Below are positions 8,070 through 17,094 of a stretch of 64,000 nt of DNA, piece by piece (position 1 is the first letter of the stretch; each line of letters begins with the position of its first letter). Location of the stretch: contig NZ_BMUF01000005.1 in the NCBI RefSeq assembly GCF_014650055.1, positions 309,330 through 373,329 of the forward strand. Reading direction: 5' to 3'. The notes under the pieces were generated by a model. It searched no databases, was not told where the DNA came from, and saw nothing but the letters and a program-made list of their open reading frames with translations. The stretch is from Streptomyces malachitofuscus (GTDB lineage: Bacteria > Actinomycetota > Actinomycetes > Streptomycetales > Streptomycetaceae). Made by a program: the position numbers and the translations under genes.

Positions 8070-9929
8070 ATGCAGATTCAAGACCTTCCGTATCCCGACC
8101 CCGGGGTGCCCGACGCGCGCTCGGGGCCCCGATTCCTGTGGTGGCTCTTCCGGAACCAACTGTCCGGGCAGCTCAAGTCGTTGGCCTGGGGCCTGCTGCA
8201 CTTCGTCTCCGTCGCGTCACTGCCGTTCAGCGTCGGTGTCGCCGTGCAGGCCGCGGTCGACCGCTCCGGCGGCAGGCTCGCCCTGGCCGGAGGGCTGATG
8301 GCGCTGGCCTGCGCGGGCAACGCGGTGGGGGACACTTTCCTGCACCGTGCCGCCGTCACCAACTGGATCACCGCCGCCGCCCGCGTGCAGCAACTGCTGG
8401 GGCGCAAGGCCGCGACGCTGGGCTCGGCTCTGACCCGTCGGGTCGCCGCCGGAGAGGTCGTGGCCGTCTCCACGGGCGACGTGGAGAAGATCGGCTGGTT
8501 CGTGGAGGCCCTGTCGCGCTTCACCGCGGCCGTGGTCACCATGGTGCTGGTCTGCGTCGGTCTGATGGTCTACCAGCCGGCGCTCGGAGTCGTCGTCGCC
8601 GTGGGACTGCCGGTCCTGGCGATCGCGGTGCTGCCGCTGCTGCCCCGGGCCACCCGGCGGGCGGACGTGCAGCGCGAGAAGGCCGGACGGGCCACCGAGC
8701 TCGCCTCCGACACCGTCGCCGGACTGCGCGTGCTGCGCGGCATCGGCGGCGAGGACCTGTTCCTCGATCGGTACCGCGACGCCTCCCAGGAGGTCCGCCA
8801 CGCCGCCGTGCGCAGTGCGCGGATGTGGTCGCTGATCGCCGCGATCCAGGTACTGCTGCCGGGACTGCTGCTGATCACGGTGGTCTGGTACGGCGTGCAC
8901 CTGGCCCGCGACGGACGGATCGCCGTCGGCGAACTGGTCACCGTCTACAGCTCGGTCATGCTGCTCACCTACCCGATCCGGCACTTCGAGGAGATCGCGA
9001 TGGCGTACTCCTTCTCACGCCCCTCGGCCAAGCGGGCCGCGCGCGTGCTGTCGCTGGAACGGGCCACGGACACCGCGGGCTCACGTGCCGCCGAGACCCC
9101 GTCCGGTGACCTGTACGACCCGGCGACCCGTCTGCTCGCCCCCGCGGGCCGGCTCACCGCCGTGGTCTGCGGGGACCCCGACGCGGCGGGGCGGCTGGCC
9201 GAGCGGCTCGGCGGGCACCCCCCGGAGCAGGGAACCTCCGTGCTGCTCGGAGGTGTCCCGCTGGACGAACTGCCGCTGGATTCGGCCAGGGCGGCCGTCC
9301 TGGTCCAGGACAAGGATCCGGTGCTCCTCTCCGGCACCCTGCGTGAGCTGCTCGAGGTGCCCGCCTCAGGAGGGGTCGAGCCGCGCGACGCGCTGGCAGC
9401 CGCGCAGTGCGCGGACGTGCTGGCCGCGCTCGTGCAGGGCTCGCTGGACGCCGAGGACCCGATGGACGCCCGGATCACCGAACGCGGACGGTCGCTGTCG
9501 GGCGGGCAGCGCCAGCGGCTCGCGCTGGCCCGGTCGCTGGTCACGGACCCGGAGGTGCTCGTCCTCGACGAGCCGACCTCGGCCGTCGACTCGCACACCG
9601 AGGCCCGGATCGCCCAGGGCGTGCGCGCGCTGCGGGCGGGCCGCACCACCGTGGTGTTCACCTCGTCCCCACTGCTGCTGGACCGGGCGGACCAGGTGGT
9701 GTTCCTGCACGGCGACACCGTCGCCGCGGTCGGCGCCCACCGCGAACTGGTGCGCACCGAGCCGCGGTACCGGGCCGTGGTGACCCGCGAGACGGAGGAC
9801 GAGACCGCGCCGGCGGGCGGCCCGGCGGGGGACGGCCGGCTGCCCGGGGCCGAGCGCCCCCGCGAGGGCGGCGTCGTCCACCGGCTGGAAGAGCTGGAAG
9901 AGCTGGAAGAGATCGAGGAGACAGCATGA
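8070..9929 (+). CDS. ABC exporter subunit 1 with degenerate Walker A
   Basis: A 619-aa half transporter: N-terminal type I exporter membrane domain (about residues 20-320) and a C-terminal ATPase. The P-loop is lost: the expected GxxGxGKST is replaced by CGDPDAAGRLAE (about residue 364). The signature LSGGQRQ and Walker B VLVLDEPTSAVD are intact, while the switch His is missing (VFTSSPLL in place of xxTHR). The C-terminus carries three exact CTGGAAGAG repeats (LEELEELEE). The stop overlaps the next ABC gene by ATGA, so the two form an obligate heterodimer. Alone this protein should not bind ATP productively. Confidence 0.9.
   Translation: MQIQDLPYPDPGVPDARSGPRFLWWLFRNQLSGQLKSLAWGLLHFVSVASLPFSVGVAVQAAVDRSGGRLALAGGLMALACAGNAVGDTFLHRAAVTNWITAAARVQQLLGRKAATLGSALTRRVAAGEVVAVSTGDVEKIGWFVEALSRFTAAVVTMVLVCVGLMVYQPALGVVVAVGLPVLAIAVLPLLPRATRRADVQREKAGRATELASDTVAGLRVLRGIGGEDLFLDRYRDASQEVRHAAVRSARMWSLIAAIQVLLPGLLLITVVWYGVHLARDGRIAVGELVTVYSSVMLLTYPIRHFEEIAMAYSFSRPSAKRAARVLSLERATDTAGSRAAETPSGDLYDPATRLLAPAGRLTAVVCGDPDAAGRLAERLGGHPPEQGTSVLLGGVPLDELPLDSARAAVLVQDKDPVLLSGTLRELLEVPASGGVEPRDALAAAQCADVLAALVQGSLDAEDPMDARITERGRSLSGGQRQRLALARSLVTDPEVLVLDEPTSAVDSHTEARIAQGVRALRAGRTTVVFTSSPLLLDRADQVVFLHGDTVAAVGAHRELVRTEPRYRAVVTRETEDETAPAGGPAGDGRLPGAERPREGGVVHRLEELEELEEIEETA
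9885..9911 (+). repeat. Triple 9-bp tandem repeat inside ABC subunit 1
   Basis: Three exact copies of CTGGAAGAG in frame, encoding LEE-LEE-LEE at the extreme C-terminus. A likely slippage-prone tract that lengthens an acidic, possibly helical tail just before the overlap with the partner gene. Confidence 0.8.
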
Positions 9930-11707
9930 TCGGCGTGGCGCCACCGGCCTACGACCCGGCGGCCCCCACCGCGGCCGGCACGCTGCCCGTGGGGGCGCCC
10001 GCGACCGTGCGTGCCTATGTGACGGAGCTGCTGCGCCGGCACCGCACCGCCTTCCTGCTGCTGATCGCGGTGAACACGGTCGCCGTGATCGCCTCCATGG
10101 TGGGTCCCTATCTGCTGGGCGGACTGGTGGAGCGGGTCTCGGACCGGGAGCGGGAGCTGCATCTGGGGCTCACGGCGGGACTGTTCCTGGCGGCGCTGGC
10201 CGTCCAGGCGGTGTTCGTCCGTCAGGTCCGGCTGCGCGGGGCGATGCTCGGTGAGCGGATGCTGGCCGACCTGCGGGAGGACTTCCTGGTGCGGTCGGTG
10301 GGACTGCCGCCGGGCGTGCTGGAGCGGGCGGGCACCGGTGATCTGCTGTCGCGGATCACGACCGACATCGACCGGCTCGGCAACGCGATGCGCGAGGCCG
10401 TGCCCCAGTTGGCCATCGGCGTGGTGTGGGCGGTGCTGCTGCTGGGCGGCCTGATCGTCACCGCGCCGGAGCTGGCACCGGCGGTGCTGATCGCCGTGCC
10501 GCTGCTGGTGGCCGGGTGCCGCTGGTACTTCCGCCGGGCGCCGGCGGCCTACCGGTCGGAGGCGGCCGGGTACGCCGCCGTGGCCGCCGCTCTCGCGGAG
10601 ACCGTGGACGCGGGGCGCACCGTGGAGGCCCACCGCCTCGGGGAGCGCCGTGTGGCACTGACCGACCAGCGGGTCAGGGAGTGGACGGCCTGGGAGCGCT
10701 ACACCCTCTGGCTGCGGTCGGTGCTCTTCCCCGTCGTCCAGATCACCCATGTGACCGTGCTCGGCTCGGTGCTGATGATCGGCGGGGTGTTCGTCCTGCA
10801 GGGCTGGATCGGTGTCGGCCAGCTGACCACCGCCGCGCTGATCGCCCAGATGCTCGTCGACCCGGTGGGGCTGATCCTGCGCTGGTACGACGAGCTTCAG
10901 GTGGCACAGGTGTCGCTGGCCCGGCTGGTCGGGGTCCGGGACATCGAGCCCGACGCCGGGGACGCCGGCCTCACGCCCGAGGGGCGCCGGGTGCACGCGG
11001 ACCGGGTGCACTTCGGTTACCGGGAGGGGGTGGACGTCCTGCGCAAGGTGTCGCTCGAGGTCGCCCCCGGGACCCGGCTGGCGCTGGTCGGCCCGTCGGG
11101 TGCGGGCAAGTCCACGCTGGGCCGGCTGCTCGCCGGGATCTACGCGCCCCGGGACGGCCGGGTCACCCTCGGTGACGCCGAGCTGTCGCGGATGACCGCC
11201 GAGCGGGTCCGGGCGCACGTGGCCCTGGTCAACCAGGAGCACCACGTCTTCGTGGGCTCCCTGCGCGACAATCTGCGGCTCGCCCGGACGAACGCCGAGG
11301 ACGCCGAGCTGTGGGCGGCGCTCGGCTCGGTGGACGCGGACGGCTGGGCGCGCGCGCTCGACGAGGGCCTCGACACCGAGGTCGGCTCGGGCGGGTTCGC
11401 GCTCACCCCGGCGCAGGCCCAGCAGATCGCGCTGGCCCGGCTGGTGCTCGCCGATCCGCACACGCTGGTGCTGGACGAGGCGACCTCGCTGCTCGACCCG
11501 CGTGCGGCACGTCATCTGGAGCGCTCCCTGGCCCGGGTGCTGGACGGCCGGACGGTCGTCGCGATCGCCCACCGCCTGCACACCGCCCACGACGCGGACG
11601 TCATCGCCGTCGTGGAGAACGGGCGCATCAGCGAGCTGGGCAGTCACGACGAACTGGTCGCCGCGGACGGAGCCTACGCGGCACTGTGGCGGTCCTGGCA
11701 CGGGTGA
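9926..11707 (+). CDS. ABC exporter subunit 2 with degenerate signature motif
   Basis: A 593-aa half transporter paired with the upstream subunit (ATGA overlap). Membrane domain about residues 25-320, ATPase 345-585. Walker A GPSGAGKST (about residue 388), Walker B TLVLDEATSLLD and the switch His (AIAHRLHT) are intact, but the ABC signature LSGGQ is replaced by LTPAQ (about residue 493). In the heterodimer its Walker A faces the intact LSGGQ of subunit 1, giving one normal ATP site, while the other site has lost both halves. The substrate is unknown; peptide or drug export is the usual role of such pairs. Confidence 0.9.
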   Translation: MIGVAPPAYDPAAPTAAGTLPVGAPATVRAYVTELLRRHRTAFLLLIAVNTVAVIASMVGPYLLGGLVERVSDRERELHLGLTAGLFLAALAVQAVFVRQVRLRGAMLGERMLADLREDFLVRSVGLPPGVLERAGTGDLLSRITTDIDRLGNAMREAVPQLAIGVVWAVLLLGGLIVTAPELAPAVLIAVPLLVAGCRWYFRRAPAAYRSEAAGYAAVAAALAETVDAGRTVEAHRLGERRVALTDQRVREWTAWERYTLWLRSVLFPVVQITHVTVLGSVLMIGGVFVLQGWIGVGQLTTAALIAQMLVDPVGLILRWYDELQVAQVSLARLVGVRDIEPDAGDAGLTPEGRRVHADRVHFGYREGVDVLRKVSLEVAPGTRLALVGPSGAGKSTLGRLLAGIYAPRDGRVTLGDAELSRMTAERVRAHVALVNQEHHVFVGSLRDNLRLARTNAEDAELWAALGSVDADGWARALDEGLDTEVGSGGFALTPAQAQQIALARLVLADPHTLVLDEATSLLDPRAARHLERSLARVLDGRTVVAIAHRLHTAHDADVIAVVENGRISELGSHDELVAADGAYAALWRSWHG

Positions 11708-11728
11708 GCCCGCACCGCTGAGCGGCCG

Positions 11729-11770
11729 GCACCGGTTCCCGCCGTCCGTCCGGGCGGCGGGAACCGGTGC
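11729..11770 (+). terminator. Strong hairpin terminator after the ABC pair
   Basis: A perfect 16-bp stem, GCACCGGTTCCCGCCG (11729-11744) with its complement at 11755-11770, and a 10-base loop. It starts 21 bp past the ABC stop codon. There is no T-run, as is usual for high-GC actinomycete terminators. Confidence 0.8.
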
Positions 11771-11956
11771 GCGCGGCCGGCTCGGGGCGTGGCGTTGCGC
11801 GGTGGGGAGCTCCGGTGGAAGGCTGGAGTCAGGCACCGGCTCGGGGAGCGCCCGGATCCTGACGGACCGGGGAACGGGTGGCGCCGGCGCCCCGTGCAGA
11901 CGGCCCGGCGCGGGCCGCGGCGGGAACGGGCCCGTCCCCACCCTCTGGAGGTAGCC

Positions 11957-12427
11957 GTGAACAGCGCCGACGGTTGGGGAGACGACGTCTACCAGCCCGA
12001 CGCGTCCGAGATCCAGGACGACGCCGGACTGCTCGACGCCGAGGACACCCTGGAGAACGACGGTGTCTCCGACCCCCTCGACCGGGGCTGGTCCCCTCCG
12101 GAGCGGCCCTGGGCCGTGGAGCACTACGGCGTGACGGCGGCCGAGCGCCACGAGGGCGAGACGCTGGACCAGCGGCTGGCCGAGGAGGTCCCCGATCCCG
12201 TCTCCTCCGACGGCGACGGGCTCGGGGATTCCTCGGGCACCGACGGGGAACTCCTGGACAACGAGGTCGGCGCCGCACGCTCCGGCCGGCTCGTGGCCCC
12301 CGACGAAGGGGCGCACGAGGACGAGGAGGAGGCCCTGGTCGCCATGGACGTCGGCATCGACGGCGCGGCCGCCTCCGCCGAGGAGGCCGCGATGCACGTC
12401 GTGGACGAGGACAGCCTGCCCGGCTGA
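11957..12427 (+). CDS. Acidic DUF5709 family protein
   Basis: A 156-aa, strongly acidic, probably soluble protein rich in Asp, Glu and Gly with little predicted hydrophobic core. The N-terminal pattern GDDVYQPDASEIQDDAGLL and the segment PERPWAVEHYGVT are those I remember for the actinobacterial DUF5709 family. No function is known. GTG 11957 is supported by GGAGG six bases upstream. It lies 51 bp ahead of the L31 gene on the same strand and could share its transcript. Confidence 0.75.
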   Translation: MNSADGWGDDVYQPDASEIQDDAGLLDAEDTLENDGVSDPLDRGWSPPERPWAVEHYGVTAAERHEGETLDQRLAEEVPDPVSSDGDGLGDSSGTDGELLDNEVGAARSGRLVAPDEGAHEDEEEALVAMDVGIDGAAASAEEAAMHVVDEDSLPG

Positions 12428-12478
12428 GCCCGCAACTCCCCCGCCGCAGCGCGGGCCCGAGTCGCCCGAGGAGCATTC

Positions 12479-12733
12479 ATGCAGCAGGACAAGCACCCCG
12501 ACTACCACCCCGTGGTCTTCCGCGACCGTGCCGCTGGGTACGCCTTCCTCACCCGGTCGACCGCGACCAGCGGGCAGACCATCGAGTGGGACGACGGCGA
12601 GACCTACCCGGTGGTGGATGTGGAGATCTCCTCGGAGAGTCACCCGTTCTACACGGGCAAGGCCCGCACCGTGGACACGGAGGGCCGGGTGGCCCGCTTC
12701 GAGCGCCGGTACGGCGGTGAGGGCTCCGGCTGA
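12479..12733 (+). CDS. rpmE2: 50S ribosomal protein L31 type B (zinc-free)
   Basis: An 84-aa L31 protein beginning [16 protein letters not shown] and containing [10 protein letters not shown], the core L31 signature. It lacks the CxxC pairs of zinc-binding type A L31, so it is the cysteine-free paralogue that replaces the zinc form when zinc is scarce. A good ribosome site (CGAGGAG) precedes ATG 12479. In other bacteria such genes are repressed by Zur; no clear Zur box was found in the short upstream gap, so control may come from further upstream. Confidence 0.95.
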   Translation: MQQDKHPDYHPVVFRDRAAGYAFLTRSTATSGQTIEWDDGETYPVVDVEISSESHPFYTGKARTVDTEGRVARFERRYGGEGSG

Positions 12734-12753
12734 GTCCCGCGGGGTCCTGGCCG

Positions 12754-13548
12754 TCAGATCACGTTGAGCGCCGCCGCGCAGCCCACCCCGCCCAGCAGCA
12801 TGAACGCGGGCATCAGGACCTTCAGCTCCACCCAGCTGCCCGCCCGGAACCGCATGGCCTTCGGCGGGCCGATCGGGTACCAGCGCTTGCGCCCCACCGG
12901 TATCGGCCACAGGATCGGGCATCCGGAGACGGTCAGCGCGTCCCCGATGTCGTGCACCAGCGCGCCCAGCACGATCGGCAGCCCCAGCCACAGGTACTCC
13001 TGGCCCGGCGCGGTGAACAGCCAGTCGGAGCCGTTGCCCGGCTGGTCGAGGATGCCCGCGATGATCCAGGCGCTGGTCGCCGCCAGCAGCCACACCAGGA
13101 CGTCGCTGCTGGAGCCGCGGGTCGCCCGCCACAGCAGGCCCTCGATGGCCAGCACCATGTGCACGAAGAGGATGGCCAGCACCGCCCAGCGGCCGCCCGT
13201 GACCGCCAGGGCCGCGGTGCCGCCGCCGATCAGGACGGCCCACAGCCAGGTGTGCGTGAGCGTGCGGTGCCCGCCGGAGCGGCGCGGGTCGCCCTGCTTC
13301 TTGGTGGCCTTGTAGACGGCGTAGGAGAGCTTGTCGACGATCTCGCAGAGCCAGCGGGACAGGGGACCGAAGGCCCGGGAGATGGTGGCCGCCTTGTGGT
13401 CCAGGTCGGGGGCGAGTGCGGCGCCGGCGCAGATCAGGGCGCCGGCCAGGAGCACCGGCCAGGGCATCGGGTGGCCGGCGGCGGCCGTCGCCGCACCGAC
13501 TCCGAGCCAGGCCGCGGCGCCCGACAGTGAGTGTGCTGGTCCCATCAT
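12754..13548 (-). CDS. Membrane-bound YdjM/DUF457-type metal-dependent hydrolase-like protein
   Basis: A 264-aa integral membrane protein. Histidine and aspartate motifs typical of the family are visible: HSLSG at the N-terminus, APDLDHK, GGHRTLTHTW and LVHDIGDALTVSGCP, interleaved with about six membrane segments. Family members are annotated as inner-membrane metal-dependent hydrolases, but no substrate is established. ATG 13548 is chosen; ATG 13566 is an alternative. The gene converges on rpmE2 with 20 bases between stops and is divergent from the helicase gene. Confidence 0.78.
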   Translation of the reverse strand: MMGPAHSLSGAAAWLGVGAATAAAGHPMPWPVLLAGALICAGAALAPDLDHKAATISRAFGPLSRWLCEIVDKLSYAVYKATKKQGDPRRSGGHRTLTHTWLWAVLIGGGTAALAVTGGRWAVLAILFVHMVLAIEGLLWRATRGSSSDVLVWLLAATSAWIIAGILDQPGNGSDWLFTAPGQEYLWLGLPIVLGALVHDIGDALTVSGCPILWPIPVGRKRWYPIGPPKAMRFRAGSWVELKVLMPAFMLLGGVGCAAALNVI

Positions 13549-13693
13549 CGCCGTTGCCCGCCCCATTCCTCGTTCGCCGCCCGCCGGTTGACCGGGTGCG
13601 TTGCAGCCCCGCCGGCGACACAGCGTAGCGGTCGCGATCTTCGGGCCCGTAGCCGATTCCCGCATCGGGCGGGCGGGCAGGCAAGATGGGGGC

Positions 13694-16207
13694 GTGACCC
13701 TCATCGATCAGCTCCCGCCGACCGCCGATCCCGACGCCCTGTACGAAGCCTTCGAGTCGTGGGCCCAGGAGCGCGGTCTCACGCTCTACCCCCACCAGGA
13801 GGAGGCGCTGATCGAGGTGGTCTCCGGCGCGAACGTGATCGTGTCGACGCCCACCGGTTCCGGCAAGAGCATGATCGCCGCGGGCGCCCATTTCGCCGCC
13901 CTGGCGCGCGACGAGGTCACCTTCTACACCGCGCCGATCAAGGCGCTGGTGTCGGAGAAGTTCTTCGAGCTGTGCAAGATCTTCGGCACGGAGAACGTGG
14001 GCATGCTCACCGGGGACGCGTCCGTGAACGCGGACGCCCCGGTCATCTGCTGCACCGCGGAGGTGCTGGCGTCGATCGCGCTGCGCGACGGCAGGAACGC
14101 CGACGTGGGACAGGTCGTGATGGACGAGTTCCACTTCTACGCGGAAGGGGACCGCGGATGGGCCTGGCAGATTCCTCTGCTGGAGCTGCCGCAGGCGCAG
14201 TTCGTGCTGATGTCGGCGACGCTCGGCGACGTCTCCTTCTTCGAGAAGGACCTCACCCGTCGCACCGGCCGTCCCACCGCCGTGGTCCGCTCGGCGACCC
14301 GGCCCGTGCCCCTGTCCTACGAGTACCGGTACACACCGCTCACCGAGACGCTCACCGATCTGCTGGCGGCCCGCCAGGCGCCGGTGTACATCGTGCACTT
14401 CACGCAGGCGCAGGCCGTGGAGCGGGCGCAGGCGCTGATGAGCATCAACATGTGCACCCGCGAGGAGAAGGACCGGATCGCCGAGCTCATCGGCAACTTC
14501 CGCTTCACCACCAAGTTCGGCCGCAACCTGTCCCGTTACGTGCGGCACGGCATCGGTGTGCATCACGCCGGCATGCTTCCCAAGTACCGGCGGCTGGTGG
14601 AGAAGCTGGCGCAGGCGGGTCTGCTGAAGGTCATCTGCGGCACGGACACCCTCGGCGTGGGCGTCAACGTCCCCATCCGCACGGTGTTGTTCACGGCGCT
14701 GACCAAGTACGACGGCAATCGCGTCCGGACCCTGCGAGCCCGTGAGTTCCACCAGATCGCGGGTCGCGCCGGGCGGGCCGGCTTCGACACCGAGGGCTTC
14801 GTGGTGGCCCAAGCCCCGGAGCACGTGATCGAGAACGAGAAGGCGCTGGCGAAGGCCGGTGACGATCCGAAGAAGCGGCGCAAGGTCGTGCGCAAGAAGG
14901 CGCCCGAGGGTTTCGTCGCCTGGAGCGAGCAGACCTTCGACAAGCTGATCGCTTCCGAGCCGGAGCCGCTGACCTCCCGTTTCCGGGTCACCCACACGAT
15001 GCTGCTGTCGGTGATCGCCCGGCCCGGCAACGCCTTCGAGGCGATGCGCCGGCTGCTGGAGGACAACCACGAGCCGCGCAGGCAGCAGCTGCGGCACATC
15101 CGGCGGGCGATCGCCATCTACCGCTCGCTGCTGGACGGCGGCATCGTCGAGAAGCTCGACCGGCCGGACGCCGAGGGCCGCATCGTCCGCCTCACCGTGG
15201 ACCTTCAGCACGACTTCGCGCTGAACCAGCCGCTGTCCACGTTCGCCCTGGCCGCGTTCGAGCTGCTGGATCCCGAGTCGCCGTCGTACGCGCTGGACAT
15301 GGTGTCCGTCGTGGAGTCCACTCTGGACGATCCGCGCCAGATCCTCGCCGCCCAGCAGAACAAGGCGCGCGGCGAGGCGGTCGCCGCGATGAAGGCCGAC
15401 GGGGTGGAGTACGAGGAGCGCATGGAGCGACTCCAGGACGTCACCTACCCGAAGCCGCTGGAGGAGCTGCTCTTCCAGGCGTACAACACCTACCGCAGGA
15501 GCCATCCCTGGGTGGGCGACCATCCGCTGTCGCCGAAGTCCGTGATCCGGGACATGTACGAGCGGGCGCTGTCCTTCACGGAGCTGGTGTCCCACTACGA
15601 ACTGGCGCGCACGGAGGGCATCGTGCTGCGCTACCTCGCCGGCGCCTACAAGGCGCTGGAGCACACCGTGCCGGACGACCTGAAGTCCGAGGACCTGGAG
15701 GATCTGATCGCCTGGCTGGGTGAGATGGTGCGCCAGGTCGACTCGAGCCTGCTGGACGAGTGGGAACAGCTGGCGAATCCGGAGGAGATGACCGCCGAGG
15801 AGGCCCAGGAGAAGGCGGACCAGGTCAAGCCGGTCACCGCCAACGCGCGGGCCTTCCGTGTCCTGGTGCGCAACGCCCTGTTCCGCCGGGTCGAACTCGC
15901 CGCCCTGGACCAGGTGGAGGAGCTGGGCGAACTGGACGCCGAGTCGGGCTGGGACGCCGGCGCCTGGGGCGAGGCGATGGACAAGTACTGGGACGAGTAC
16001 GAGGAGCTGGGCACGGGCCCCGACGCCCGCGGTCCGAAGCTGCTGCTGATCGAGGAGGAGCCGGAGCACGGACTGTGGCGGGTCCGGCAGATCTTCGACG
16101 ACCCGAACGGCGACCACGACTGGGGCATCAGTGCCGAGGTCGACCTCACCGCCTCCGACGCGGAGGGACGCGCGATCGTCCGCGTCACCGATGTCGGCCA
16201 GTTGTGA
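13694..16207 (+). CDS. Ski2-like DEAD/DEAH-box RNA helicase with DUF3516
   Basis: An 837-aa helicase. The motor core holds motif I STPTGSGKS (about residue 52), motif II MDEFHF (143), motif III MSATL (173) and motif VI QIAGRAGRAGFD (353). After residue 420 comes a long actinobacterial C-terminal region (DUF3516) with no clear counterpart in Ski2/Mtr4 proteins. It probably unwinds structured RNA in turnover or ribosome maturation, though HelY-type members may act on DNA. GTG 13694 follows a CAAGAT -10-like hexamer by six bases, so a leaderless transcript is possible. The TesB gene begins 19 bases after its stop and is likely co-transcribed. Confidence 0.88.
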   Translation: MTLIDQLPPTADPDALYEAFESWAQERGLTLYPHQEEALIEVVSGANVIVSTPTGSGKSMIAAGAHFAALARDEVTFYTAPIKALVSEKFFELCKIFGTENVGMLTGDASVNADAPVICCTAEVLASIALRDGRNADVGQVVMDEFHFYAEGDRGWAWQIPLLELPQAQFVLMSATLGDVSFFEKDLTRRTGRPTAVVRSATRPVPLSYEYRYTPLTETLTDLLAARQAPVYIVHFTQAQAVERAQALMSINMCTREEKDRIAELIGNFRFTTKFGRNLSRYVRHGIGVHHAGMLPKYRRLVEKLAQAGLLKVICGTDTLGVGVNVPIRTVLFTALTKYDGNRVRTLRAREFHQIAGRAGRAGFDTEGFVVAQAPEHVIENEKALAKAGDDPKKRRKVVRKKAPEGFVAWSEQTFDKLIASEPEPLTSRFRVTHTMLLSVIARPGNAFEAMRRLLEDNHEPRRQQLRHIRRAIAIYRSLLDGGIVEKLDRPDAEGRIVRLTVDLQHDFALNQPLSTFALAAFELLDPESPSYALDMVSVVESTLDDPRQILAAQQNKARGEAVAAMKADGVEYEERMERLQDVTYPKPLEELLFQAYNTYRRSHPWVGDHPLSPKSVIRDMYERALSFTELVSHYELARTEGIVLRYLAGAYKALEHTVPDDLKSEDLEDLIAWLGEMVRQVDSSLLDEWEQLANPEEMTAEEAQEKADQVKPVTANARAFRVLVRNALFRRVELAALDQVEELGELDAESGWDAGAWGEAMDKYWDEYEELGTGPDARGPKLLLIEEEPEHGLWRVRQIFDDPNGDHDWGISAEVDLTASDAEGRAIVRVTDVGQL

Positions 16208-16226
16208 CCACAGGAGGACGCCACTC

Positions 16227-17093
16227 ATGACCAACCCGGCCGAGAGCCTCGTCGCCCTGCTCGACCTGGAGCAGATCGAGGTCGACATCTTCCGTGGCCG
16301 CAGCCCGCAGGAATCACTGCAGCGGGTGTTCGGCGGCCAGGTGGCTGGCCAGGCGCTGGTCGCCGCCGGCCGCACCACGGAGGGCGACCGTCCCGTGCAC
16401 TCGCTGCACGCGTACTTCCTGCGCCCGGGCAGGCCCGGGGTGCCGATCGTGTACCAGGTCGAACGGGTGCGGGACGGCCGGTCGTTCACCACCCGCCGGG
16501 TCACCGCGGTGCAGCAGGGCCGCACGATCTTCAATCTCACCGCCTCCTTCCACAAGCCCGAACAGGGAAGTTTCGAGCACCAGTTGCCGCCGGCCCGCAA
16601 GGTTCCGGACCCCGAGTCGCTGCCGACGGTCACCGACGAGATCCGTGAGCATCTGGGCGCGCTCCCGGAACAGTTGGAGCGGATGGCGCGCCGCCAGCCC
16701 TTCGACATCCGCTACGTGGACCGGCTGCGCTGGAAGCCCGAGGACGTCGAGGGCGCCGAGCCGCGCAGCGCGGTGTGGATGCGGGCGGTCGGACCGCTCG
16801 GCGACGATCCGCTGGTGCACACCTGCGCGCTGACCTACGCCAGTGACATGACCCTCCTGGACGCCGTGCGGATCCCGGTGGAGCCGCTGTGGGGTCCGCG
16901 CGGCTTCGACATGGCGTCGCTGGACCACGCCATGTGGTTCCACCGCCCGTTCCGCGCGGACGAGTGGTTCCTGTACGACCAGGAGTCGCCGATCGCCACG
17001 GGCGGACGGGGCCTGGCCCGCGGGCGGATCTACGACCTGGAGGGACGGATGCTGGTGTCCGTCGTGCAGGAGGGGCTGTTCCGGGCGCTGTAG
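16227..17093 (+). CDS. Acyl-CoA thioesterase II (TesB family)
   Basis: A 288-aa double-hotdog thioesterase. Conserved blocks are RVFGGQVAGQALVAAGRT near the N-terminus, HSLHAYFLRPG, and RPFRADEWFLYDQESP in the second hotdog, as in TesB. It hydrolyses medium to long acyl-CoA to free acid and CoA in the cytoplasm, relieving CoA sequestration. ATG 16227 has a full AGGAGG site. It lies directly behind the helicase gene and converges on DUF6397 with one base between the stop codons. Confidence 0.92.
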   Translation: MTNPAESLVALLDLEQIEVDIFRGRSPQESLQRVFGGQVAGQALVAAGRTTEGDRPVHSLHAYFLRPGRPGVPIVYQVERVRDGRSFTTRRVTAVQQGRTIFNLTASFHKPEQGSFEHQLPPARKVPDPESLPTVTDEIREHLGALPEQLERMARRQPFDIRYVDRLRWKPEDVEGAEPRSAVWMRAVGPLGDDPLVHTCALTYASDMTLLDAVRIPVEPLWGPRGFDMASLDHAMWFHRPFRADEWFLYDQESPIATGGRGLARGRIYDLEGRMLVSVVQEGLFRAL

Positions 17094-17094
17094 G

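Noticed and set aside
12428..12478. Zur box upstream of the zinc-free L31 gene
   Set aside because: Expected from family knowledge, but no TGAAAATnATTTTCA-like dyad is visible in the short gap.
8969..16708. Very long minus-strand reading frame of about 2580 codons opposite the ABC, L31, hydrolase and helicase genes
   Set aside because: It arises from the GC-biased codon positions of the real genes on the other strand, has low-complexity composition and no recognisable domain.
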